64,000 nucleotides of DNA from Burkholderiales bacterium (GTDB taxonomy: Bacteria > Pseudomonadota > Gammaproteobacteria > Burkholderiales > Burkholderiaceae_C), in assembly GCA_016000265.1 (NCBI GenBank), contig JAECRL010000008.1, positions 62,001 through 126,000 of the forward strand. The letters run 5' to 3'. Below are positions 47,399-57,855 of this stretch, in pieces; positions within the stretch are counted from its first letter, which is position 1; every line of letters begins with the position of its first letter. The translations under genes were made by a program, and so were the position numbers. Below the pieces are notes generated by a model. It was given only the letters and a program-made list of their open reading frames with translations, did not search any database and was not told where the DNA came from.

Positions 47399-48970
47399 TC
47401 AGAGGGCGTCCAGCTGCGAGCGCAGGCGGGCGGCGTGCTCCGAGATGCCCTGGCGGTCGGCGTCGCTCATGCGGTCGAGGTTGCGGTAGACCATGCCGAT
47501 GCGCGGGTTGGGCCGCAGGCGCGCGTCGTGGCGCTGGTGGAAGTCCCAGTACAACGCGTTGAAGGGGCAGGCTCGCTCGCCCAGGCGTTCCTTCTTGTTG
47601 TAGTGGCAGCCCTTGCAGTGGTCGCCCATGCGGTCGATGTAGGCGGCGCTGGAGACGTAGGGCTTGGTCGCCAGCAGGCCGCCGTCGGCGAACTGGCTCA
47701 TCCCCAAGGTGTTGGGCAGCTCCACCCATTCGAATGCGTCGATGTAGACGCCCAGGTACCAGCGGTGCACGGCTTGCGGGTCGAGCCCGGCGAGCAGCGC
47801 GAAGTTGCCGATCACCATCAGGCGCTGGATGTGGTGGGCGTAGGCCTGCTCCAGCGACTGCCCGATGGCCTGGGCCATGCAGGCCATCTTCGTGCGCCCG
47901 CTCCAGAACCAGTCGGGCAGGGGCAGGTCGTGGCCGAAGTGGTTGCGCTCGTCGTAGCCGGGCATCTGGGCCCAGTAGACGCCGCGCACGTACTCACGCC
48001 AGCCCAGGATCTGGCGGATGAAGCCCTCGGCCGAGGCCAGCGGCACGCGCCCGTCCTGCCAGGCCTGTTGTGCTGCCTCGATGACCTCGCGGGGGTGGAG
48101 CATCTTGGTGTTGAGTGCGAACGACAGCAGCGAGTGAAACAGGCGCCAGCCGCGGTGGGTGAGGGCGTCCTGGAAGTCGCCGAAGTGGGGCAGGGCGTGT
48201 TCGACGAAAGCGCCCAGGTGGCCCAGGGCCTCGTCGCGGTGGATCGGCCAGGCCAGCTGGTGGGCCTGGGGCTGGCCGAAGGTCTTGACCCCCGCGGCCT
48301 CGATGGTTTGCCAAAGCTCGGTGTGGTCGTGCGGCGTGCGCCAGTCAGCGGGCTCCGCGGGGGTGCCGGGCCAGGGCTTGCGGTTGTCGTGGTCGAAGTT
48401 CCATTGACCGCCTTCGGGCTGCCCGTCGGGTGACATCAACACCGCGTGTCGCGCGCGCATGTGGCGGTAGAAGTGCTCCATCAGCCACTGTTTGCGTTGG
48501 GCAAACAGCTCGGCGGCGTCACCGCGCTGGGTCAGGAAGTGCTCGCTGTCGACGGCCTCGATGTCGAGGCGGGTGTCGGGCGGCTCGGTTGGCTGGCCGT
48601 CGGCCCACGCGCGCAGTTGGGCGTCCAGGCGCCACTCGTCGGGGTGCTGGTATTGCACGCGCCGCGCCGCGTAATGGACCGCCAGCGCGCGCAGGTTCTC
48701 CGGGATCGACTGTCGGTTGCTCGGGTCGTCGATGGCGACGTACCGAACGCGGTGCCTGGCATCGCGCAGCTGGCGGGCCATCTCGCGCATGCCCGCGAAG
48801 GTGGCGAGCACCTTTTGCGCGTGGTGCAGCACGTAGTCGGTCTCCTGGCGGACCTCCATGAGCACGTACACGGTGTGCTCGTCCACCGATCGGAACCAGC
48901 TGTGGCAGGGGTTGAGCTGGTCGCCCAGGATCAGTCGGAGCGTCGTCATGGGGTGGGTGGGGGCTGTCAT
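47399..48970 (-). CDS. FeS-containing photolyase/cryptochrome (PhrB, (6-4)-type family)
   Basis: The start overlaps the preceding gene (ATGA at 48970), giving 523 residues; MTTLRLILGDQLN at 48949 is an alternative. It has the deoxyribodipyrimidine photolyase-related N-terminus and FAD domain (GWREYVRGVYWAQMPGY, HIQRLMVIGNFALLAGLDP). Four-cysteine cluster candidates are Cys in KMACMAQAIG and HCKGCHYNKKERLGERAC. The C-x2-C-x12-C spacing equals that of Agrobacterium PhrB (Cys438/441/454). The family repairs (6-4) photoproducts with blue light. Confidence 0.88.
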   Translation of the reverse strand: MTAPTHPMTTLRLILGDQLNPCHSWFRSVDEHTVYVLMEVRQETDYVLHHAQKVLATFAGMREMARQLRDARHRVRYVAIDDPSNRQSIPENLRALAVHYAARRVQYQHPDEWRLDAQLRAWADGQPTEPPDTRLDIEAVDSEHFLTQRGDAAELFAQRKQWLMEHFYRHMRARHAVLMSPDGQPEGGQWNFDHDNRKPWPGTPAEPADWRTPHDHTELWQTIEAAGVKTFGQPQAHQLAWPIHRDEALGHLGAFVEHALPHFGDFQDALTHRGWRLFHSLLSFALNTKMLHPREVIEAAQQAWQDGRVPLASAEGFIRQILGWREYVRGVYWAQMPGYDERNHFGHDLPLPDWFWSGRTKMACMAQAIGQSLEQAYAHHIQRLMVIGNFALLAGLDPQAVHRWYLGVYIDAFEWVELPNTLGMSQFADGGLLATKPYVSSAAYIDRMGDHCKGCHYNKKERLGERACPFNALYWDFHQRHDARLRPNPRIGMVYRNLDRMSDADRQGISEHAARLRSQLDAL

Positions 48971-50358
48971 GCGGTGCCCCACAGGCGCCTGTGGGCCCCT
49001 TGCGGGTCGTGATCGCGGGTTTGCTTGTCGGGGTTGAAGCGGCGCCCGCCACGCGGGTCGGTGCCGCGACCGGCGATGTAGAGCCAGTTGCCCTGGTTGC
49101 TGTGCACGTCGAAGTCGATCAGGCGGGACTCGAACCAGGCGGCCCCGGCGCGCCAGTCGCAGGCGAGGTCGTGGATCAGGTGGCTGGCAACCAGTTGGCG
49201 CAGGCGGTTGGACAGCCAGCCGGTGGCGGCCAGCTCGCGCATGCCGGCATCCACCAGCGCTTCGCCGGTGCGGCCTTCGCACCAGCTCAGGAAGGCGTCC
49301 TCGTCGTGGGGCGGCGTAGGCTGCTGGCTCAGGCCGCGGGCGCGGAACAGGGCCGCGCCGTGCTGCAGGTGCAGCAGGCGGAAGTGCTCGCGCCACAGCA
49401 GCTCGAACCACAGCCAGTGGCTGCCGTCGCTGGCGCCGTGTTCGGCCTCGAAGTCGTGGATGGCCGCGATGGCCTGGGCCGCCGACAGCGCGCCCGTCGC
49501 CAGCCAGGGCGAGAACTTGCTGGAAAAGTCGGTCCCGCTCAGGCCGTTGCGCGTCGCTTTGTAGCTGTGCGGCAGCAGGCGCTTCGTGTACTGCGCCAGG
49601 TGGGCCTGGGCGCCGCGCTCGCCGGCAGCGAAGGCGGGCAGGTGGAACGGGAAGGACGAACGCGCATCCGGGCGCAGCACGGCCGCAGCCGGGGGGTTGA
49701 GCGGGGTGTGGCCCAGGTGAGGCCGCGGCTCGCCGAGGTCGGCGTGTCCATCGCCTTGGGCCTGTGCGAGCGCGGCAGCGGGGTCCCACAGGGCGTCCAG
49801 TGTGGGCACGGGCGGCAGCGCCTCGGGTGCGGGCAGCGGTGCGCGCGGCCGCACGCCAGCCTGCTCCACCTGCTGGCGAAAGGCGGTGAACAGGGCGGGC
49901 AGTTGGTTCACGGAGAAGGGCAGGTCTTCGAGCGCCAGCATGGTGGACTGCCAGTGCCAGTGGCAACGGGCCCCCAGGCGCTTGGCGGCCCGCTCCACCC
50001 TCCGGGCGTCATCGGCTTCTTGCGGCGCGGGCAGGGACTCGGCGTGCAGCGCCACGGCCTGCGTGGCCGACAGCAGGGCGGGCAGCATCGCGGCGGGCGC
50101 CCCGCGCAGCACCAGCAGGCGGCTGCCCAGGGCCTGGAGTTCGGCGTCCAGCGCCTGCAGGCTGCCAGCGAGCCAGGCCTGCCGGTGCGGGCCCATGCGT
50201 TGCGGCACCCAGCGGGTTGCGAGGGCCTGGGCCGGGTCCCATGCGCAGACCGGCAGCAGCGGCACGCCGCGTGCGCGCGCCTCGGCGGCGGCGGCGCGCA
50301 GGGCGGGGTTGTCCGAGACCCGCAGGTCGTCCCGGAACCAGTGGATGACGCAGCTCAT
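48967..50358 (-). CDS. Cryptochrome/photolyase, DASH-like
   Basis: A 463-residue protein from the ATG at 50358, which overlaps the DUF2256 gene stop. It starts [17 protein letters not shown] (photolyase N-domain) and ends with a FAD-domain block ([33 protein letters not shown]) characteristic of Cry-DASH proteins. DASH members repair CPDs mainly in single-stranded DNA or sense blue light. It is the middle of three family members in this operon. Confidence 0.85.
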   Translation of the reverse strand: MSCVIHWFRDDLRVSDNPALRAAAAEARARGVPLLPVCAWDPAQALATRWVPQRMGPHRQAWLAGSLQALDAELQALGSRLLVLRGAPAAMLPALLSATQAVALHAESLPAPQEADDARRVERAAKRLGARCHWHWQSTMLALEDLPFSVNQLPALFTAFRQQVEQAGVRPRAPLPAPEALPPVPTLDALWDPAAALAQAQGDGHADLGEPRPHLGHTPLNPPAAAVLRPDARSSFPFHLPAFAAGERGAQAHLAQYTKRLLPHSYKATRNGLSGTDFSSKFSPWLATGALSAAQAIAAIHDFEAEHGASDGSHWLWFELLWREHFRLLHLQHGAALFRARGLSQQPTPPHDEDAFLSWCEGRTGEALVDAGMRELAATGWLSNRLRQLVASHLIHDLACDWRAGAAWFESRLIDFDVHSNQGNWLYIAGRGTDPRGGRRFNPDKQTRDHDPQGAHRRLWGTA

Positions 50359-50525
50359 GGCTTGCCCCCGGTGGCGCGGGAGGTGGGGGCCTTGCCGCCG
50401 CTCTGGCGGCAACGGTCGGAGCAGTACTTGACGTTGTCCCAGTCGCGCTCCCACTTCTTGCGCCAAGTGAACGGGCGCTCGCAGCACAGGCAGACCTTGC
50501 TGGGCAGTTGGGATTTTTGGCGCAT
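50355..50525 (-). CDS. DUF2256 zinc-ribbon small protein
   Basis: A 56-residue protein readable as [19 protein letters not shown] then [20 protein letters not shown]. The CLCC and CSDRC pairs should bind one zinc ion. This matches DUF2256, a family often found beside cryptochrome genes. It lies 6 bases after the upstream photolyase gene and overlaps the DASH gene (ATGA), so it is part of the array. Confidence 0.85.
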   Translation of the reverse strand: MRQKSQLPSKVCLCCERPFTWRKKWERDWDNVKYCSDRCRQSGGKAPTSRATGGKP

Positions 50526-50531
50526 GCGCAC

Positions 50532-52148
50532 TCAGAACTCCAGGGTGAGTTGGGGGCTGTCGGGCGGGGCCGGGGGCTTGGCCTTGCCCTTGCCCTGGCC
50601 CGGATGCCGGCCGTCGCGGAAGGTGCGCGAGCCGTGCTTGCGCACGATCTCGCCAGTCGCGGCCCGGACCTCGGGCTGGGCGCGCAGGCCGTGGAGGCGC
50701 GCCTTGGCCTCGCGCGTGGCCACCGCCAGGTCGACCTGAGGCTGCGGGATGTCGGCCTCGGCGTCGGGACCCACGCGCAGGCCGCATCGCGCCTGCACGT
50801 CGGCGGGCATGAGCCAGGGCTCGAACAACCAGGCCTCGGGCACGCGTCGCATGGCCGGCAGCCAGCGCCGCACGAAGTGGCCCTGCGGGTCGTGGTCGCG
50901 CGCCTGCTTGATGGGGTTGTAGACCCGCGTGGTGTTGATGCCGGTGGTGCCCGCCTGCATCTGCAGCTGACTCCAGTGGATGCCGGGCTCGTAGTCCAGG
51001 AACTGCGTGGCCAGCCACTCGCCCACCGGTCGCCAGTGCAGCCACAGCGGGTAGCTGGCCACCGACACCAGCATGGCGCGCATGCGGAAGTTGACCCAGC
51101 CCGTCTCGCGCAGCATGGCCACGCAAGCGTCCACCAGCGGCCAGCCGGTGCGGCCTTGTCGGAGCGCCTCGAAATGGGCCTCGTTGAAGTCGGCCTCGCG
51201 CAGGCCGTCGTAGCCTCGGTGCAGGTTGCGCCACTCCAGCTCGGGCTCGCTCTCCAGCTTCTGGATGAAGTGGCAGTGCCAGTGCAGGCGGCTCAGGAAG
51301 CTTTTGAGGCCGGCGTGCTGCCGCGCGGACACCGGGTCTGCGGTGGCGTCCACGGCGGCCCTCAGGTCGGCCATGCGAGCGGCGGTGGCCTGCACCACCT
51401 CGCGCAGGCTCAGGCAACCCAGCGCCAGGTGAGGCGACAGGCGCGAGCAGGCCGTGGGCGCCGACAGCGGCGAGGAGATGCCGCCGCGGTACTGGCCACA
51501 GCGGTCGAACAGGAAGTCGTCCAGCACCGCGATGGCCCGCGTGCGCCCGCCTCGTTGGCGCTTGGGGGGCTGCTGCGGGCTCAGGCCCAGGGACTCGGCC
51601 ACGGGCCAGGGGTCGCTGGGCAGCGTGGGGCCCTCGCCCCGGTGTGCAGGGGATCGAGGTGGCTGGGGCGCATCCGGCCACCGATCCTGGCGCATGTGCG
51701 CCTGCCAGCGCCGCTGCCAGTGATCGCGGTTGGCCAGGCGGCGCACCACGCCGAACTGCGGCCACTCCTGAAACCCCACGCCCCGCTGGCGACACCACGC
51801 CGCCACGGCCAGGTCGCGCTGGTAGGTGAAGGCGTTGCCGGTTTCTTCGTGCGCGAACACGGCGTCGAAGGGCGCCTCGGCGTGCAGGCGGGCCAGCACC
51901 GCCACGGCTTCACCCTGGCGCACGATCAACTCGCCGCCGACGGCCGCCAGCGCACGGGACAGGTCGGCCAGGCATTCCTGCAGGAAGCCCAGGTGCTGCG
52001 CGGCGGCGTCTGGCTGAGCCCACAAGCCGGGCTCGACGATGTAGAGCCCGCGCAGGGGCTGCCCAGGCGAGTGCAGGCCCGCCGCGTGCACGGCGGCGTG
52101 GTCGTGGAGGCGCAGGTCGCGTTTGAACCAGATGAGGCTTGAACCCAT
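50532..52148 (-). CDS. Deoxyribodipyrimidine photolyase/cryptochrome family protein
   Basis: From the ATG at 52148 the product is 538 residues. N-domain: SSLIWFKRDLRLHDHAAV. FAD domain: GGISSPLSAPTACSRLSPHLALGCLS, SRLHWHCHFIQKLE, WVNFRMRAMLVS and [21 protein letters not shown] basic, proline/glycine-rich tail (GQGKGKAKPPAPPDSP) ends it. It is first in the photolyase operon and diverges from parC across 183 bases. Whether it repairs DNA or signals cannot be told. Confidence 0.85.
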   Translation of the reverse strand: MGSSLIWFKRDLRLHDHAAVHAAGLHSPGQPLRGLYIVEPGLWAQPDAAAQHLGFLQECLADLSRALAAVGGELIVRQGEAVAVLARLHAEAPFDAVFAHEETGNAFTYQRDLAVAAWCRQRGVGFQEWPQFGVVRRLANRDHWQRRWQAHMRQDRWPDAPQPPRSPAHRGEGPTLPSDPWPVAESLGLSPQQPPKRQRGGRTRAIAVLDDFLFDRCGQYRGGISSPLSAPTACSRLSPHLALGCLSLREVVQATAARMADLRAAVDATADPVSARQHAGLKSFLSRLHWHCHFIQKLESEPELEWRNLHRGYDGLREADFNEAHFEALRQGRTGWPLVDACVAMLRETGWVNFRMRAMLVSVASYPLWLHWRPVGEWLATQFLDYEPGIHWSQLQMQAGTTGINTTRVYNPIKQARDHDPQGHFVRRWLPAMRRVPEAWLFEPWLMPADVQARCGLRVGPDAEADIPQPQVDLAVATREAKARLHGLRAQPEVRAATGEIVRKHGSRTFRDGRHPGQGKGKAKPPAPPDSPQLTLEF

Positions 52149-52331
52149 CGGCGTCAGCTTACGGACGAGCCGCCGGGGTGACGCCGAAAACCCGAGCCGA
52201 AAGCGAGTCAATCCGACGTCATTCACGGCGGGCCGTGGGGCCGGGCCCAACCCTGGCGACCGGGTCGAGCCGCTACACTCGCTGCGCGAATCCCGGGCGT
52301 CCAGAAGGCGCCACCGACCGAACCCAAGGCG

Positions 52332-54659
<2,328 letters not shown>

Positions 54660-54705
54660 GTGCCCGCACTCGGGTGGTTCTGCGCCCGGGCCCGCCCGGG
54701 TGTCG

Positions 54706-54724
54706 CCCACGCCGGGGTGGGCGC
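54706..54724 (+). terminator. GC-rich hairpin after parC
   Basis: A 7-bp stem cgcccac / gtgggcg with a 6-base loop lies 50 bases after the parC stop, next to another GC-rich dyad (cccgggcccgcccggg, about 54687-54702). No T-run follows, so termination would be weak or Rho-aided. Confidence 0.35.
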
Positions 54725-54737
54725 TGTTATAACAGCG
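54722..54737. promoter_or_regulatory. Perfect 16-bp palindrome overlapping a -10-like box
   Basis: CGCTGTTATAACAGCG is an exact palindrome containing TATAAC (54728-54733), 56 bases before the PEP-CTERM gene ATG. It looks like a promoter whose -10 is covered by an operator. Confidence 0.6.
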
Positions 54738-54792
54738 AGCGTTCCGTGCGCCCTCGCACCGCTCACCCAAACACAAGATTCAGGAGTGTTCC

Positions 54793-55812
54793 ATGTCCCG
54801 TTCAGCCCCCGCCCCCATCCGCCTCGTCGCGGCGCTCAGCCTGGCCTTCGCCGCATCGGCCCAGGCCATCGTCGTTGAAGCCCCCGCCGGCTCGATCACC
54901 TTCAACTGGGGCCTGGACGCCGAGAACAGCGAAACGCAGACCTTCCAGTACGTCTACCCCGGTGAGGGCGACGCCGCCCTGAGCACCGGCGGCGTGCGCA
55001 CGGCCCAGGTCGGCAACGTGTCGGCCAGCGTCAACGCCTGGGTCGACCCGGTCAGCGGCGTCTTCAAATCCATCAACACCGCCACCACCGGCAGCGCCAG
55101 TCGCCCGGCCAGCATCGCGCAGTCCTACTCGCGCCTGGACCTCACCGACACCGTGCGCATCAGCGGCCCTGGCGCCACCACCACCGTCACCTTCCGCATG
55201 AGCTACGACACGCAGTTCAGCGGCCTGGGCCTGACGCCTTTTGAAGCCGGTGACCTGGCCCAGCACCTCATGCAGGTCGACTCCACGCGCAACGCCTCGC
55301 TGTCGTACCAGCTGCCCAACCCGCTCTACGACCCCGCTGCCGAGTGCACGGGCTCCGGTGAACTGCTTGAATGCGGCCCCGAAACCAACCCGTTTCTTGA
55401 CTTCAGCGAATCCGGCGGCAAGCAGCTGTTTCGCGAATGGGCACAAAGCGAGCGCGGTTTCATCTACGGCAATGGCGACGTCGACAACGGCCGCTACACC
55501 GGTGAGGTCCTGCTGACCCTGGTCGTGCCCACCGGCGTGGACCTGCGCCTGGACTACTCCGTGCACAACAACGCCCGTTGCTTCCACCTGAGCAACTGCA
55601 GCGTGTCGGTGGACGCCAGCCACTCCGATTACATCGGATTGGAATTGGCCGACGGCTACGCCTTCACCTCGTCCCTGGGCCTGCGCTACGAAGGCCTGGC
55701 CGCCGCCGTGCCCGAGCCCACCAGCCTGGGCCTGATGCTGGCCGGCCTGGTTGGCCTGGGTGCGGTGCGCGCCCAGTCGATCCGGCAGTCGCGCCGCCAG
55801 GCTCGCGCCTGA
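54793..55812 (+). CDS. PEP-CTERM sorting domain protein
   Basis: A 339-residue secreted protein. The signal peptide (LVAALSLAFAASAQA) precedes a beta-rich mature part with two close cysteine pairs (ECTGSGELLEC, RCFHLSNC). The C-terminus is a textbook exosortase signal: VPEPTS, a hydrophobic helix (LGLMLAGLVGLGAV) and a basic tail (RQSRRQARA). It should be cut and anchored or released by an exosortase that is not in this window. Such proteins are linked to exopolysaccharide or floc matrix. A caggag site precedes the ATG. Confidence 0.88.
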   Translation: MSRSAPAPIRLVAALSLAFAASAQAIVVEAPAGSITFNWGLDAENSETQTFQYVYPGEGDAALSTGGVRTAQVGNVSASVNAWVDPVSGVFKSINTATTGSASRPASIAQSYSRLDLTDTVRISGPGATTTVTFRMSYDTQFSGLGLTPFEAGDLAQHLMQVDSTRNASLSYQLPNPLYDPAAECTGSGELLECGPETNPFLDFSESGGKQLFREWAQSERGFIYGNGDVDNGRYTGEVLLTLVVPTGVDLRLDYSVHNNARCFHLSNCSVSVDASHSDYIGLELADGYAFTSSLGLRYEGLAAAVPEPTSLGLMLAGLVGLGAVRAQSIRQSRRQARA

Positions 55813-56817
55813 TCAGCCCCACACCCGCGTCACCACCTCGGTGTAGAGCGGGATGCCGATGAGGATGTTGAAGACGAACGTCACCGCGAGCGACAAGCCC
55901 AGGTAAAGCCCGGGGTTGGCCTCGGGGATGGCGTGCCTCAGCACCGCCGGCACCACGATGTAGGACGAACTCGCGGCCAGCACGACCAACAAGATCGTGT
56001 CCCCGGCTGGCAGGCCGATCAGCGCCGCCAGCCCCATGGCCATCAAGCCATGAACCAGGGGGCCGCCCACCCCGTAGAGCAGCAGGGCCGGGTGCACCTC
56101 GCGCAAGCCGGGCAACTGGCGCGCCACCAGCAGGCCCAGGTCCAGCAGGAACAGGGCCAGCATGCCCTTGAACAGCGCACCGGAGAACGGCTCCATCATG
56201 GCCTTGCCGTTGTCGCCCGTGGCGAAGCCGATCAGCAGGCTGCCCAGCAGCAGCAGGTTGGCGCCGTCGGTGAAGGCCTCGCGCACCACGTGGGCCACGC
56301 TGGGCGCGCTCGATCCCGCAGACGCGGCAGGCGCCGTTGTGTCCCCCGCCGCGCTGGCCTCCTGCCGTCTCGCCCAGGCCGCCAGCGCCATGGCCATCAA
56401 GATGGCGGGCGACTCCATGAGCACGAGGGCCACCGCCATGTGGCCACCGAAGTCGATGCCACGCGAGCCCAGGTACTGCGTGGCCGTGATGAAGGTCGTC
56501 GCGCTGACCGAGCCGTAGGTGGCCGCGACGGCGGCGGCATCAAAGCGCGAGAGTTTGCGCCGCAGCAGCACATAACCCAACGCCGGCACGATCAGCGACA
56601 GCGCCGCCGCGGCCAGCAGGCTGGCGACGACCTGCGGCCCGAGTCCCGCGTGCGCCAGCGAAAAACCGCCTTTGAGTCCGACCGACATCAGCAGGTACAG
56701 CGACAGGAAGCGCGCGATCTGAGGAGGCACCTCCAGGTTGGAGCGCAGCAAGCCGGCGCACACGCCGAACACGAAAAACAGGATGGCGGGGTCCAGCAGG
56801 TTGTTCAAGGCAGTCAT
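55813..56817 (-). CDS. SbtA-like sodium-dependent bicarbonate transporter
   Basis: A polytopic protein of 334 residues from the ATG at 56817 (a second ATG at 56826 has its AGG too close). It has about ten hydrophobic helices in two inverted halves: LDPAILFFVFGVCAGLL, FLSLYLLMSVGLKGGF, AATYGSVSATTFITA and LLVVLAASSSYIVVPAVLRHAIPEA. These are typical of the SbtA/DUF897 family, which imports bicarbonate in cyanobacteria. It is divergent from a LysR regulator and ends right after the PEP-CTERM stop. Confidence 0.82.
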   Translation of the reverse strand: MTALNNLLDPAILFFVFGVCAGLLRSNLEVPPQIARFLSLYLLMSVGLKGGFSLAHAGLGPQVVASLLAAAALSLIVPALGYVLLRRKLSRFDAAAVAATYGSVSATTFITATQYLGSRGIDFGGHMAVALVLMESPAILMAMALAAWARRQEASAAGDTTAPAASAGSSAPSVAHVVREAFTDGANLLLLGSLLIGFATGDNGKAMMEPFSGALFKGMLALFLLDLGLLVARQLPGLREVHPALLLYGVGGPLVHGLMAMGLAALIGLPAGDTILLVVLAASSSYIVVPAVLRHAIPEANPGLYLGLSLAVTFVFNILIGIPLYTEVVTRVWG

Positions 56818-56854
56818 GCGGCGCATCCTAGGGTTTCAACTGCATAATGAAAAA

Positions 56855-56867
56855 TCAAATCTTCTGA
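56855..56867. promoter_or_regulatory. LysR-type box between sbtA-like and lysR genes
   Basis: TCA-N7-TGA is a T-N11-A dyad of the kind bound by CbbR/CmpR-type regulators. It is flanked by the imperfect repeats atgaaaaa (56847-56854) and ttattcat (56870-56877). The 72-base AT-rich gap is the whole divergent control region. Confidence 0.55.
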
Positions 56868-56889
56868 TCTTATTCATCGATAAAAGTCT

Positions 56890-57855
56890 ATGCATGTCAC
56901 CTGGCGTCAACTGCGACTCTTCCAGGCCCTGGCCCAGACGGGCTCGGTCACCGGGGCCGCCGAGGTGGAGCACGTCACCCAGCCCACCGTGTCCATGCAG
57001 CTGCGCCAGCTCGCCGACGCCGCGGGTGTGCCGCTGTACGAGCCTCTGGGCCGCGGCGTGCGCCTGACCGACGCAGGCGAGCGCCTGGCGCGCGCCTGCG
57101 AGGACATCCTCGCGCGCTGGGCGGACTTCGAGATGGAACTCGCTGACCTGCAGGGCCTCAAGCGCGGGCGCCTCAACGTGGCGGTGGTCAGCACGGCCAA
57201 GTCCTTCATCCCCAGGCTGCTGGGCCCGTTTTCGCAGCGCTACCCCGACATCGACGTGCACCTGGAGGTCGCCAACCGCGACAGCATCGTGCGGCGCCTG
57301 GAGCAGTCGCTCGACGACCTCGTCATCATGACCACGCCGCCCGAGCACGTGGCCGTTGAAGCCGAGCCCTTGCTGGACAACCCGCTGGTGCTGGTGGCCG
57401 CCAGCACGCACCCGCTGGCCGCGCGTCAGGGGCTGTCCTTGCGCTCGCTGTCCGGTGAGCGCTTCATCCTGCGCGAGCCCGGTTCAGGCACCCGCATCAG
57501 CTGCGAGCGGCAGTTCAAGGCCTGGGACTTCAGCCCGCGCGTGCAGATGTCCCTGGGCAGCAACGAGGCCATCAAGCAGGCGGTGGCGGGCGGCTTCGGG
57601 CTGGCCGTGCTGTCGCGCCACGCGCTCGACCGCGACCCCGCCCACGAGGGCCTGAGCGTGCTCGACGTCAAGGGCTTCCCGATCGCCTCGCGCTGGTACC
57701 TGGTGAGGCGGCGCGAGCGCCAGCCCACGCCCGTGGCGCGCGCTTTCCTGGATTTCCTGCGTGAGACGCTGGCCGCTCCTGCCGCCGCCAAGCCGGCTGC
57801 TACACCCTCACCACCGTCACCGAGCACTCGGCCTCGGCGACGACCTGCGCGCTGA
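56890..57855 (+). CDS. LysR-family regulator, CbbR/CmpR-like
   Basis: A 321-residue LysR protein with HTH near the start (LRLFQALAQTGSVTGAAEVEHVTQPTVSMQLRQLAD) and the co-inducer domain (LNVAVVSTAKSFIPRLLGPF). This layout (AKSFIPRLLGPFSQRYPDI) is typical of CbbR/RbcR/CmpR types that sense carbon status. It probably controls the divergent bicarbonate transporter. The last 56 bases overlap the 3' end of the convergent kinase gene, giving a Pro/Arg-rich tail. Confidence 0.85.
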   Translation: MHVTWRQLRLFQALAQTGSVTGAAEVEHVTQPTVSMQLRQLADAAGVPLYEPLGRGVRLTDAGERLARACEDILARWADFEMELADLQGLKRGRLNVAVVSTAKSFIPRLLGPFSQRYPDIDVHLEVANRDSIVRRLEQSLDDLVIMTTPPEHVAVEAEPLLDNPLVLVAASTHPLAARQGLSLRSLSGERFILREPGSGTRISCERQFKAWDFSPRVQMSLGSNEAIKQAVAGGFGLAVLSRHALDRDPAHEGLSVLDVKGFPIASRWYLVRRRERQPTPVARAFLDFLRETLAAPAAAKPAATPSPPSPSTRPRRRPAR

